A stretch of DNA of 58,122 nt from Candidatus Sumerlaeota bacterium. GTDB taxonomy: Bacteria > Sumerlaeota > Sumerlaeia > MWCT01 > JAUWMI01. A program made the translations under genes and the position numbers. The stretch lies in assembly GCA_030613245.1 (NCBI GenBank), contig JAUWMI010000030.1, forward strand, positions 1 through 58,122. The letters run 5' to 3'. Below are positions 9,363-18,285 of the stretch, piece after piece. Within the stretch, counting starts at the first letter, position 1; each line of letters opens with the position of its first letter. Below the pieces are notes generated by a model. The model made no database searches, was not told the DNA's origin, and was given only the letters and a program-made list of their open reading frames with translations.

Positions 9363-10739
9363 GTGGCAAAGATTGATGACAGTCTGGTTCAGCGCTACGC
9401 GTTGAGAGAAAAGATTCTCGCGGCGCTTTGTCAACATCTGAAAAAGACAAAGCCACAGGCGGGGGATACCCTGCAGCGTCTCAAACGTCATCTGTTGCAC
9501 ACATCCTCAAGAGCGCCGGAGATGTTACTGGACATCATGCTAACGGAGCAGAAATCCGAAAGCAACTTGGCGCTATTGCTGCTAGAGCAAATGGAGAGCG
9601 CGGCAGTGAAGAGACGAATGCAGGAGCTGTTCCGCGATCCGAAGCTTACAGAGCGACAGCGGGCAAAGCTGGCCACGCTGAAGGCGTTGCAAGAGGAGCA
9701 AGAGGAAACAAGCCTCGGGGAGATAAGTGTGCACAATAGCGTGATTGGGAATCTCCTGGAGATTACTGAGCTGATATGGAGTCGGCTCGAGGACGAGGAA
9801 ATCGGCCTCCTGTGGCTTGAAGACTATTTTCACCTGCCGATTGAAGAGAAGTGGACACTGGTGAGATTTTTTCTCGACCGTGGCGAGCGGTTTTACCTGC
9901 CGATTATTCGCTTGGAGCTGGCGACGCAGGATAGCGAAGGTGTCAGGTACATCCTGGAGAAGCTGCAAAATTTCGTATATCCGGAAACTGTGATATTGCT
10001 GGAACAGTGGGCCGAGCATTCGGAGGTAGCAGTGCGGATTTGTGCCCAGTCGGTTCTGGCGAGGGTTCGCAAGGTGTTGCGAAAACGGCGGCACGAGATT
10101 TCTGCAAGTCCGACGTATCCCTTTTACAAAGCGTACGTAGGAGAGGACGCACTGGCAGGGCAATTTGGAGTAGTGTACGCAGTGAGGTCGGATGCGGGAT
10201 TTATTAAATTCTGTTCCGTGTTGATTGACAGCTGGGACCGAGGGATAGTAGATTGCTGGGGCGATGTGGGTAAGAAGGCGAAGGAGTTTGCATCAATCGT
10301 ACGAGCGCTTGATAAGGAGATCGAGCAATTTTCGTATCAGAAAGCTGATAGCAGGTATGCGTTGTATCTTTTGCACGAAGGTGTGCGCCTTGCGACGAAG
10401 CGCGGATACCCGCTTCCCAACGAGTTTCGCGTGTGGCGGCCGCTGATTGAGCAGCAGCCATACCAGCCGTGCAACTATGGGGTTACTTTTGGCTTGGCGT
10501 GTCTGGAATGTGGGAACTGGATACGCTTCGAGCAGGAAAAGGAGTCGGTGTGGGTTCTTGGCCAGGTGGCGCTGTGTGCCACCTGCGTGAGCCAGAAGTC
10601 GCAGTGTGAGCACTGCGGTGGACCTCTGGTCGTTGCAGATGCGTACGCCCTGGTAAATCCCTCCAGCGATCACGTAGAAGTAATTTGCAAGCGTTGCTTC
10701 AGCCGCACGAAGAGGAAGGAAAAGCCACGGTCGCAATAA
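9363..10739 (+). CDS. Alpha-helical protein with C-terminal zinc ribbons, unknown function
   Basis: A GTG-started gene of 458 codons. The first 250 residues are Leu/Glu/Lys-rich helices with a HEAT-like look (short helical pairs around YILEKLQNFVYPETVILLEQ). The last 80 residues hold four CxxC pairs: CLEC, CATC, CEHC and CKRC. They are spaced like one or two zinc ribbons and end in a basic tail. I do not recognise a family. It stands alone between coaX and the C25 peptidase on the same strand. Confidence 0.75.
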   Translation: MAKIDDSLVQRYALREKILAALCQHLKKTKPQAGDTLQRLKRHLLHTSSRAPEMLLDIMLTEQKSESNLALLLLEQMESAAVKRRMQELFRDPKLTERQRAKLATLKALQEEQEETSLGEISVHNSVIGNLLEITELIWSRLEDEEIGLLWLEDYFHLPIEEKWTLVRFFLDRGERFYLPIIRLELATQDSEGVRYILEKLQNFVYPETVILLEQWAEHSEVAVRICAQSVLARVRKVLRKRRHEISASPTYPFYKAYVGEDALAGQFGVVYAVRSDAGFIKFCSVLIDSWDRGIVDCWGDVGKKAKEFASIVRALDKEIEQFSYQKADSRYALYLLHEGVRLATKRGYPLPNEFRVWRPLIEQQPYQPCNYGVTFGLACLECGNWIRFEQEKESVWVLGQVALCATCVSQKSQCEHCGGPLVVADAYALVNPSSDHVEVICKRCFSRTKRKEKPRSQ

Positions 10740-10838
10740 TAGCCGTGCGTGCGGCTGCCCATCCAGCATAACGCAGCTTTTGCGAGCTCAGAGTGGAGTG
10801 CGTCTGTGTTGAAGCAAGAGGAAATAAGCCAATGGACA

Positions 10839-13800
10839 ATGTGGTTCCTTTGTGCCTGCCTGGGAATGGGAATGAGCTGCCATGTTATTAGTCGGCCGGT
10901 TCCGCGAGAAGTCGAGCGAGTGGAGCGTGCGGTTGCAACAAAACCTTCCTGGGTTCAATCAACAGCCACGGCGATAAGCTTTTCATATCGTTGGCTGGAG
11001 ATTGAGAGCGAAGCGAAGGCGTTCTATTTCGTGGTTCCGGTGGGGGTGAGCATCACGCCGGAGATTCTCAGCTACAAGCTGCGGCCCGCAGCATCGGGTG
11101 CCCGGACAGACAGTGGGGCTTTACGCATGCCAGCCAACCCGGAGCTGCCTTTCGTAGAAACACCGATTCTGGCTCGCCAAATTAGCGTAAAGGATTGTGG
11201 ATTTGTGCGGTTCAATCGGCTGGTCGAGGTTCGGGTGGACCCAAAGGTGCGTGGCGTATCGGCACGGCAAGGTATCCAGCTAGCAGAAATTGAGGTCGCA
11301 CTATCTTTTGATAAGCCGTACGAGACGCAGACATCGGTGATAGACAACGCTCTGGCAGATTCGTCATGGGGATTCGGAAAAATCCTTAACACGCTCGTGG
11401 CAAATCCAGAGGCGTGTCAGCAATATGCCACGGCATCGCCGCCATTGAGTGTGGAGCTCGAAACAGAGGCATGGGTGCCATGGACGCAAGACCGTAAGGG
11501 ACCGTGGCTGAAAGTAGTAATTGAAAAGCCGGGCTTCTACACAATTGATCAGCAGTTTCTTCAGGCCGCCGGGCTTGACCCGCAAACCCTTCATCCACGG
11601 CAGATTCGCATCTACAATCAGGGTAATGAGGTTCCAGTGCGTATGGTGGGTGGTTTTGCGCAGGCCTATACGCCCAACGATCACGTTGTGTTCTATGGTG
11701 TGCCGAGTAGCTCGAAATACACAGGCAAGAATGTATACTGGGTTAGTTTAGGCAAGGAAGGTAGCAGACGCGAAATGCCTGTGGTTGTTCAATCTTCTGG
11801 GCCAGACGTACCCTCGCAGGCCGAGCCTTTTTTCTTCTGCTCCCGGGTGGTTGAGGAAGACAATGAACTGAAGATGCATACCGGCAGATTTCTCACGATT
11901 AGAGAGATGCGGTGGGTGTGGAAGCCGCTGACTCCAGATAACCCGGCTACTATCAGCTTCGACCTGCCCGGGCTGTATTCCATGAGTGGCAAGCTACGGA
12001 TTGCCGTCAATCTTTTCTTTGATCCCATATTTTTTACGTCTCATGAGAAGGTACACTGTGTGCTAAACGACACGGTAGAGGCGGACTGGGTGTTTACGGA
12101 TATTTCAGACGATCAGAAGTATCTTCAGCTTCCCTATGAGGTACTGCGAGAGCAGGGCAATACCATGAGTTTTACCGAGACACTGGAAGAGGGAGGTAAG
12201 AAGCCAGTACGGCCGGATATATATCTGGACCGGATCGAACTTGTATATCCGCGGCGCTTTGCGGCAGTGGATGACGCGCTGGCGTTTACTCTTGATGCGC
12301 CATCGTCAGGAACCGTGAAGTATGTGCGCCTCAAAGGATTTTCATCAAAGCCATTGCTCGGATTTGACATTACGAAACCGGAGCAGCCGCAGGCAATTCA
12401 GGCATCACGGCAGGCAGACGGATCGGCCGACCTTCGCATTTGGGTGCAGGGCAAGCGCCAGTACGAATTTCTTACGCTTGCGCAGCTAGAAGGCGCGCCA
12501 CTGCCGAGCAGACCACCTGCACTTGCCAACCTGCACTCTGCAGGGAATGGGGCAGATTATCTTATTATCGCACACGAGAAGTTTATCGAGGTGCTTGATC
12601 CACTGGTCGTGCTAAAAGAGGCACAGGGTTTAAAGACCAAGTTGATAGACGTGGAAGCGATTTATAATGAATTTAACGCGGGTCTGGAAAGCCCCGTGGC
12701 GATCAAGGCGTTTCTAGCGTACGCGTTGCGGCATTGGGAGACCCGGCGGCCAACGTATGTGCTACTGGTCGGCGATTCAACGAGCTATTACCGTGCCGAG
12801 ACGCGCAACGAGGCTATCAATTATGTGCCGTCGTTCTCCTATCAGGTCGGAGCAACGGAGCAAGATAAGTGGGCTTCGGATCACTGGTACACTGCGGTTG
12901 CCGGCACGGACGCGCTGGCAGACCTCATCCTGGGCCGGCTCTCTGTGAATTCAGTGGAAGACGCTCAGACGGTAGTGGAAAAGATCGTTCACTATAGTCA
13001 GCACCCGCAGTTTGGACCATGGCGGACAACGCTCGGGTATGTGGCTGATGAAGGGATATTTGACCGCGAGTGCGAAGATCTCCGCACCAAGTATACGCCA
13101 CGCACGTTTCGCGGAGAGACTGCATATCTGGGTGAGCTTCCGTGGGAGGATAACTTCTATCTACCACTGGACATGATGGAGCAGGAGAAGGCAAAAGTCA
13201 GCCCAATTGCCACGACCAGAATTCTTGATATGTTCAACCACGGGGTGCTTTTTCTGACTTTCTATGGCCACGGGTCGCCCAATGTGTGGACGGATGAGCA
13301 TATCTGGTTCGGCGGCGGCTCGCCCAACAGCGATAACCTGCATTTGCGCAATCGCGACGTCTTGCCATTTATCATCAACATGACGTGCAACAGCGGGGCA
13401 ATAGATTATCCGGTTCCGCCGTGGAATGTCTGCATTTCAGAAGATTTCATGCGTGTTAAAGATGGCGGGGCCATTGGCATGTACGTACCCTCAGGGCCTG
13501 GTTTTACCTCAACGCACAAGAAGGTTTCGATTTTCCTCAGGGAAGCCTTCTTTTACAACGGTCTTCGTCGGCTAGGCGATGCCATTGTGGGTGCGAACTA
13601 TAGGCATCTCTTCAAAGGCCATGACGAGAACATGGTGAGAATGTTTATTCTGCTGGGTGATCCTGCATTAGAACTTCAAATGCCTGCAGAGACGTGTGTG
13701 CTGGAGGTATCGGAGCCAGTGGTTAGCCAGGGTGTCAGCCAGCAGGTTGAGATTACGGGACGCACCGAAGGAATCAGTGAGGGACAGGTCTGCTACTCCG

Positions 13801-15368
13801 TATATACGCCGTCGAATGAGCTCTTTGGAGAACCAGTTACGGAACGTTTTGCAGACGGGCGTTTAGCATACGCTTTTGAGGTTCCCGAGACGGCGATGCG
13901 AGGGGAATGGGCGGTTCATGCGTACTGCTGGAACAGCGAGCAGGGTCGGGATGCGATGGGTGCAGTGCGATTTGCCGTGGATACCCCCTTCGTGACGCTG
14001 AATAATTTCAAGGCATTGAATCTTCCCCATGAGCTTAATGCAGGCGATCTCGTAGAGCTACAGGTAACGATTCGGAACCGCTCAGTCTTCCAGTTGCCGG
14101 ATGTTCAGGTGCGTGTTGTGCAGCGTAGTAGCGGGGAGGAGGAGAAGGCTCAGACACAACTTGTTGCGCTGGAGCCGGATCAAACACAAGAGCTGCGTTT
14201 CCATTGTACAGTCGCGGGTGGATTGAATCTATTTGCAGCTGAGGTATTAAATAACGTAAACCCACCGGATGCACTGACCGAGACAGAAAGCCAGAAGACC
14301 ATCGGGCTCGGGGTGAAACAGGCGAAGGGAGAGGCGGAGCTCGCTGTAGCGGGTGAGCTATGCGAGACTGAGATGACGATAGTCGGCTCGCGATTGCGGA
14401 TTCAATTTCGCGTGCCGGTGTTCAATGTCGGAACGAAGGATATCAGAGGCGAAGTAGTGCTGAGCGATGAGGAGGGGAACGAGCTCAACCGGATAGCGCG
14501 GGTCTTTCGGGCTTCACAAACACCTCAGGGCGAGCAGGTCTTGATTGCCAGCACCATCTCGCCAGAGCAGACCAATCAGACGCTGACTTTTGCTGTCCGA
14601 ATGCAGGATCAATCAGGAGAAGAGATTGGTGAGATGCAGCAATTCCGCTATAATATTGATTTGCGTCGTCTGCCTGACCTGGTGATTACAGCCGATGACG
14701 TGAGGTTCAATAATCCTAACCCAACGGAAGGTGTTACGGTATTTATTCATGCCACGGTGCATAACAATGGGGAAGCGGCTGCAAAGGATGTACGAGTTAC
14801 AGCCTACGATGGGGATCCGCAGAGCGGAGGACAATCGCTGGAGAGCTTTGTGTATGGTAATTGGGGCTCGCTTCCGTATCTGGCACCTGGGGGAAGTGCG
14901 GATGTCACGTTGCGATGGGATCCGGTCAAGAATCTCGGCGAGCACGAGATTTTCGTGAAGGTGGATTCCTTGGACCGAATTTTTGAGACCGACGAGTCGA
15001 ACAACATTGCCAGTCGGCCACTGCGCGTCAAGACTAAAGCGATTCTTGTGCCGCGGGGAATTACCATTCTCCAGCAGACACCTGAGGAGCGCGAGCAGTA
15101 CGTGGCGCGTCTGGCTGCTCGGGTGAAGAATGCTGGGGAGACGGCGGCGCGCAACGTGTCTGTGGAATTCTATAGCAGCTACGAGCAGACGGGGGATAAT
15201 AAGCTGGGTCAGGTGCTGATTGAAGAGATTCAGCCGACGGAGATCCAGACGGCGATCTATCGCTGGCAGGCGCGTGAAGAAGATCTCCATCGTGTCGTGC
15301 GCCCGTCGTATAAAATCTTTCTCAAAGGAAGTCTCCAGCGGATTTCCAGCGTAGATCAGGAGCAGTAG
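10839..15368 (+). CDS. Secreted gingipain-type C25 cysteine peptidase with CARDB repeats
   Basis: A giant exported protein of about 1,509 residues. The open frame extends back to GTG 10749. ATG 10839 is preferred because it opens a hydrophobic leader ending in GMSC, a possible lipobox. Residues about 220-330 resemble the gingipain N-terminal domain (GFYTIDQQFLQAAG, IRIYNQGNEVPV). The peptidase core follows: YVLLVGDS, then FYGHGSPN (catalytic His) and NMTCNSG (catalytic Cys), then ILLGDPALELQ at the end of the domain. Beyond about residue 960 come Ig-like and CARDB domains (DLVITADDVRF, AAAKDVRVTAYDGDP). No Por-type C-terminal sorting domain is visible. It probably degrades proteins outside the cell or matures surface proteins. 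The translational start is uncertain. Confidence 0.88.
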   Translation: MWFLCACLGMGMSCHVISRPVPREVERVERAVATKPSWVQSTATAISFSYRWLEIESEAKAFYFVVPVGVSITPEILSYKLRPAASGARTDSGALRMPANPELPFVETPILARQISVKDCGFVRFNRLVEVRVDPKVRGVSARQGIQLAEIEVALSFDKPYETQTSVIDNALADSSWGFGKILNTLVANPEACQQYATASPPLSVELETEAWVPWTQDRKGPWLKVVIEKPGFYTIDQQFLQAAGLDPQTLHPRQIRIYNQGNEVPVRMVGGFAQAYTPNDHVVFYGVPSSSKYTGKNVYWVSLGKEGSRREMPVVVQSSGPDVPSQAEPFFFCSRVVEEDNELKMHTGRFLTIREMRWVWKPLTPDNPATISFDLPGLYSMSGKLRIAVNLFFDPIFFTSHEKVHCVLNDTVEADWVFTDISDDQKYLQLPYEVLREQGNTMSFTETLEEGGKKPVRPDIYLDRIELVYPRRFAAVDDALAFTLDAPSSGTVKYVRLKGFSSKPLLGFDITKPEQPQAIQASRQADGSADLRIWVQGKRQYEFLTLAQLEGAPLPSRPPALANLHSAGNGADYLIIAHEKFIEVLDPLVVLKEAQGLKTKLIDVEAIYNEFNAGLESPVAIKAFLAYALRHWETRRPTYVLLVGDSTSYYRAETRNEAINYVPSFSYQVGATEQDKWASDHWYTAVAGTDALADLILGRLSVNSVEDAQTVVEKIVHYSQHPQFGPWRTTLGYVADEGIFDRECEDLRTKYTPRTFRGETAYLGELPWEDNFYLPLDMMEQEKAKVSPIATTRILDMFNHGVLFLTFYGHGSPNVWTDEHIWFGGGSPNSDNLHLRNRDVLPFIINMTCNSGAIDYPVPPWNVCISEDFMRVKDGGAIGMYVPSGPGFTSTHKKVSIFLREAFFYNGLRRLGDAIVGANYRHLFKGHDENMVRMFILLGDPALELQMPAETCVLEVSEPVVSQGVSQQVEITGRTEGISEGQVCYSVYTPSNELFGEPVTERFADGRLAYAFEVPETAMRGEWAVHAYCWNSEQGRDAMGAVRFAVDTPFVTLNNFKALNLPHELNAGDLVELQVTIRNRSVFQLPDVQVRVVQRSSGEEEKAQTQLVALEPDQTQELRFHCTVAGGLNLFAAEVLNNVNPPDALTETESQKTIGLGVKQAKGEAELAVAGELCETEMTIVGSRLRIQFRVPVFNVGTKDIRGEVVLSDEEGNELNRIARVFRASQTPQGEQVLIASTISPEQTNQTLTFAVRMQDQSGEEIGEMQQFRYNIDLRRLPDLVITADDVRFNNPNPTEGVTVFIHATVHNNGEAAAKDVRVTAYDGDPQSGGQSLESFVYGNWGSLPYLAPGGSADVTLRWDPVKNLGEHEIFVKVDSLDRIFETDESNNIASRPLRVKTKAILVPRGITILQQTPEEREQYVARLAARVKNAGETAARNVSVEFYSSYEQTGDNKLGQVLIEEIQPTEIQTAIYRWQAREEDLHRVVRPSYKIFLKGSLQRISSVDQEQ

Positions 15369-15380
15369 CAAACGCAGAAG

Positions 15381-15409
15381 GTAGAGGCAGGTTTGAAACC
15401 TGCCCCTAC
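15381..15409. repeat. Dispersed GTAGGGGC-type palindrome
   Basis: GTAGAGGCAG and CTGCCCCTAC arms around TTTGAAAC, immediately after the C25 peptidase gene. Same family as at 285-312 and 21109-21137. Confidence 0.75.
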
Positions 15410-15485
15410 AATGTTAATACTACAGTTTTGGATTTTACTATTGCGCAGGTTAAGTCATAGGAATTGCGATTTTTTTATAACGTCG

Positions 15486-16313
15486 CTAGGGAAGAATCTT
15501 GATCTCCTGAACGTCGGCGGAGAAGATCTTCACGAGAAACCCGTTATCCTTCCGAACGACAAGCCCCCCATCGGTTTCAATATCCGCGGCTGTGCCAATA
15601 AATGTCGTCTCGTGAGTTTGGACTCTCACCTGTTTTCCCAGCGTGGATGAGAAGCGCCTCCACTGGTTGATGACTTGGTCCCGTTGGTCCCTGCGGAAGA
15701 GACGATAGTAGTGTTCAAAGCGTTCAAGTATCTTGCTCAGGAGTTCCAGCCGAGAGATCTTCTTTCCGTACTCGATTAGAAGCGACGTGGCCGGCGTTCC
15801 CACTACTCGAGGAAGCTCCGAGACCTTCTGATTGACGTTGATGCCAATTCCGACCACCACAGCACTGGTCATGCCACGCTGTGTTGTGAGCTCGGTTAGA
15901 ATACCGCAGACCTTTCTTCCCTCAATCAATACGTCGTTTGGCCATTTAATAGAGACCGGCACGGTGTAGAGCTGCTTCATTGCCTCGCACACCGAGATGG
16001 CGCCAACAATCGTCAGCAACTGAGGCCCACGCAGCTCCGGAGGTGGTGTCAGGAGCAGTGAGAAGAGGAGTGCCTTTCCCCGCGGCGCTCGCCAGGCACG
16101 GTGATGGCGTCCTCTGCCGTGTGTCTGATAGTTCGCAATTACCAGTGTTCCGTCCTGCGGATCTCTGCTACAAAGGTTCAACGCATACATATTAGTAGAA
16201 GGAAGCTCGGGAAAGTAGTAGATGGGCCTGCCAATGAGCGTTGTAGAGACAGCATGGTCCAGCGTTTTCTTCGACAGGCGAGGAAGGCGTGATGAAGACG
16301 CATGTGAAGCCAT
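15486..16313 (-). CDS. birA: Biotin--[acetyl-CoA-carboxylase] ligase
   Basis: Attaches biotin to carboxylase carrier domains. The start at 16313 (MASHASSSRL) has AAGGA ten bases upstream and leaves about 45 residues before the catalytic domain. The 275-residue product has STNMYA, HGRGRHHRAW (biotinyl-AMP loop), the KWPNDVLIEGRKVCGILTE catalytic segment, VVGIGINVNQ and the small C-terminal SH3-like domain. No helix-turn-helix is present, so this is a monofunctional (group I) ligase and not a repressor. It lies 19 bp behind ndk and is probably co-transcribed. Confidence 0.95.
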   Translation of the reverse strand: MASHASSSRLPRLSKKTLDHAVSTTLIGRPIYYFPELPSTNMYALNLCSRDPQDGTLVIANYQTHGRGRHHRAWRAPRGKALLFSLLLTPPPELRGPQLLTIVGAISVCEAMKQLYTVPVSIKWPNDVLIEGRKVCGILTELTTQRGMTSAVVVGIGINVNQKVSELPRVVGTPATSLLIEYGKKISRLELLSKILERFEHYYRLFRRDQRDQVINQWRRFSSTLGKQVRVQTHETTFIGTAADIETDGGLVVRKDNGFLVKIFSADVQEIKILP

Positions 16314-16332
16314 GGGGAGCGATCCTTTTTGG

Positions 16333-16767
16333 CTAGTCCGGCGATGAGGTGGAGAAGAGTTCCTGGGGAGAGAAGAAGAGAGGGATTTCTTTTTCAGCAG
16401 TGGCAGATGAATCGGAGCCATGAATAAGATTCTGCGTAACTTCCAGAGCCAGATCGCCGCGAATTGACCCTGGAAGTGCATTCACTGGATCCGTGTTGCC
16501 GATAATATTACGTACCGTAATGATGCATTCGCGGCCTTCAAGAACCATTGCTATACAAGGGCCGGAAATAATAAAATCCTTGAGTGCCGGATAGAAGTCC
16601 TTGCCGACATGTTCGCTATAGTGGTCATCCGCCAGCGCGCTGTCGAATTTCATCATTTTGATTCCAATGATGCGCAAATTTTTCTGCTCCAGGCGGCGAA
16701 TAATTTCCCCAATCAACTGGCGTTTTACACCATCAGGCTTTATAAGCACCAGCGTGCGCTCTGGCAT
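16333..16767 (-). CDS. ndk: Nucleoside diphosphate kinase
   Basis: Balances nucleoside triphosphate pools by a ping-pong phosphohistidine mechanism. 144 residues, normal length. MPERTLVLIKPDGVKR at the N-terminus and NLIHGSDSSATAEKEI around active His116 are diagnostic. GGAGG precedes the ATG at 16767. It heads the ndk-birA pair. The spacer to the divergent AEC carrier (16768-17085) shows no gene and probably holds both promoters. Confidence 0.98.
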   Translation of the reverse strand: MPERTLVLIKPDGVKRQLIGEIIRRLEQKNLRIIGIKMMKFDSALADDHYSEHVGKDFYPALKDFIISGPCIAMVLEGRECIITVRNIIGNTDPVNALPGSIRGDLALEVTQNLIHGSDSSATAEKEIPLFFSPQELFSTSSPD

Positions 16768-17085
16768 GGGAAAGCCTCCTTAAGGATAATACCTGAAATT
16801 GACAGAGTGAAGCCTAAACGCCGTGTGCGCAGTTTGTCAAGCGTTGCTTCAAGAAGATATTGCAAATCAGTGAGGAAGCAGGTATGAGAGACGTAGATTT
16901 GTGTTGCTACCGCCGCGAAGTCATAAGCCCGTGTTGGTACTGTGTGTCTTGCACCAGGCTGAAGTGATCTTTTCTTTTTCATAGGTAGGGGTTTGATTAA
17001 TCAAACCATACAACGCATAAATAAGAGACCTCTTCACAACATCTGTCTGATGCAGGCACTTTGAGTTATCTGAGAAAGGAGCAAA

Positions 17086-18063
17086 ATGTCCGGATCGGTA
17101 TTGGCCACATTAGGCACAGTATTAGCGGGAATCATCCAGATTTTCTTCATCGCATTGCTGGGCTACGTGGTAATGAAGCGCAAGCTTATCAGCGAGCGGA
17201 CAATCCACGACCTGGCTCGGCTGACAGTGGATTTTGTAATCCCGTGTTTTCTCTTTGTGCAGATATACCAGGGATTTAGTCTGGCTCGCCTGCTGGAGGC
17301 GTATCCCATCTGCTTGTTCGCACCATTTTCCATATTCTTCGGGAGTCTGCTGGGTCTGATAGGTGCGGTGGTCTTTAATGTTGCGCGTGTGCATCGGCGC
17401 AGCGTGGTCGCCATGACGTCGTTTTGCAATTCCGGGTATTTGCTGATTCCGATAGCCATGGCGCTGTTTCAGGGCGAGGAACAGAGCCTCGCAATCCTTT
17501 ACATTGGACTCTACATATTGTTTTTCAGTCCGCTCATGTGGACTTATGGGGTGTGGTTGTTGCGAGGGAAAGAGGGCGAGAGGAGCAAGGGAGTCGCGGG
17601 GTTGATCACGCCACCTGCGATCGGGGTGATATGTGGGGTTGTTGCAGCATTGCCCGGGCCAAAAAGTGTGCTGAGTCACGTGGAGTTCTTTATCAAGGCA
17701 CTTGAGATGATCGGCGACGCCACAGTGCCATTGGCCATGATAATATTGGGTGCCATTCTCGCTACCATTCGCATGAACACGTCGCTCAACTGGCGCGGCA
17801 TAGGTGTGATTACTGCTGCGAAGCTATTTCTTCTTCCCATTGCCACCATAGGGCTGGTTCGGGTTTTTGGATTTCCGTACCTTCTAGGTCTGGTCATGCT
17901 TATCGAAGCGGCTGCGCCACCGGCCACGAACCTTGTCATCATTTCACGCCGCTACAGGGGCGACGATCACTTTGTCTCCAGCACGACGTTTATTACCTAC
18001 CTCTTTTGTATTGTCACGCTTCCGCTTTTCGTTGGCTTCTACAAGATTTTTTTCGCAGCCTAG
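17086..18063 (+). CDS. AEC-family membrane transporter
   Basis: A 325-residue integral membrane protein with about ten hydrophobic segments and the family pattern of two five-helix halves. TVDFVIPCFLFVQIYQGF in the first half and GDATVPLAMIILGA in the second are typical AEC (auxin efflux carrier) motifs. Bacterial members export or import small carboxylates such as malate, malonate or lactate; the substrate cannot be read here. GAAAGGAGC precedes the ATG. It stands alone. Confidence 0.88.
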   Translation: MSGSVLATLGTVLAGIIQIFFIALLGYVVMKRKLISERTIHDLARLTVDFVIPCFLFVQIYQGFSLARLLEAYPICLFAPFSIFFGSLLGLIGAVVFNVARVHRRSVVAMTSFCNSGYLLIPIAMALFQGEEQSLAILYIGLYILFFSPLMWTYGVWLLRGKEGERSKGVAGLITPPAIGVICGVVAALPGPKSVLSHVEFFIKALEMIGDATVPLAMIILGAILATIRMNTSLNWRGIGVITAAKLFLLPIATIGLVRVFGFPYLLGLVMLIEAAAPPATNLVIISRRYRGDDHFVSSTTFITYLFCIVTLPLFVGFYKIFFAA

Positions 18064-18106
18064 CTAACGCCGTGATTTTAGAGTTCCTGACAGTCTGTAA
18101 TAACAG

Positions 18107-18172
18107 ACCCCCCAGGCCACAAAGGCACAGAGACACTGGTAGGGGCACGCTGCGGCGTGCCCCTATTTGTAG
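18107..18172. repeat. Dispersed 'CAGAGACACTGGTAGGGGCACGC' element with hairpin
   Basis: The sequence from CCACAAAGGCACAGAGACAC to the GGGGCACGCTGCGGCGTGCCCC hairpin recurs at 20612-20663 on the other side of the next gene, and the hairpin recurs again at 21153. It is the only recognisable content of the 222-base spacer 18064-18285. Confidence 0.7.
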
Positions 18173-18285
18173 TTGCAATAATTGAACCGCAGATGGATGG
18201 AGATAGTCTAAGCTATTGATCTTTCACGAGGAATGTGCATGATCTAGTTTATGGTTTAGCGGTAAAGGAACGCCAGAGGATTGCC

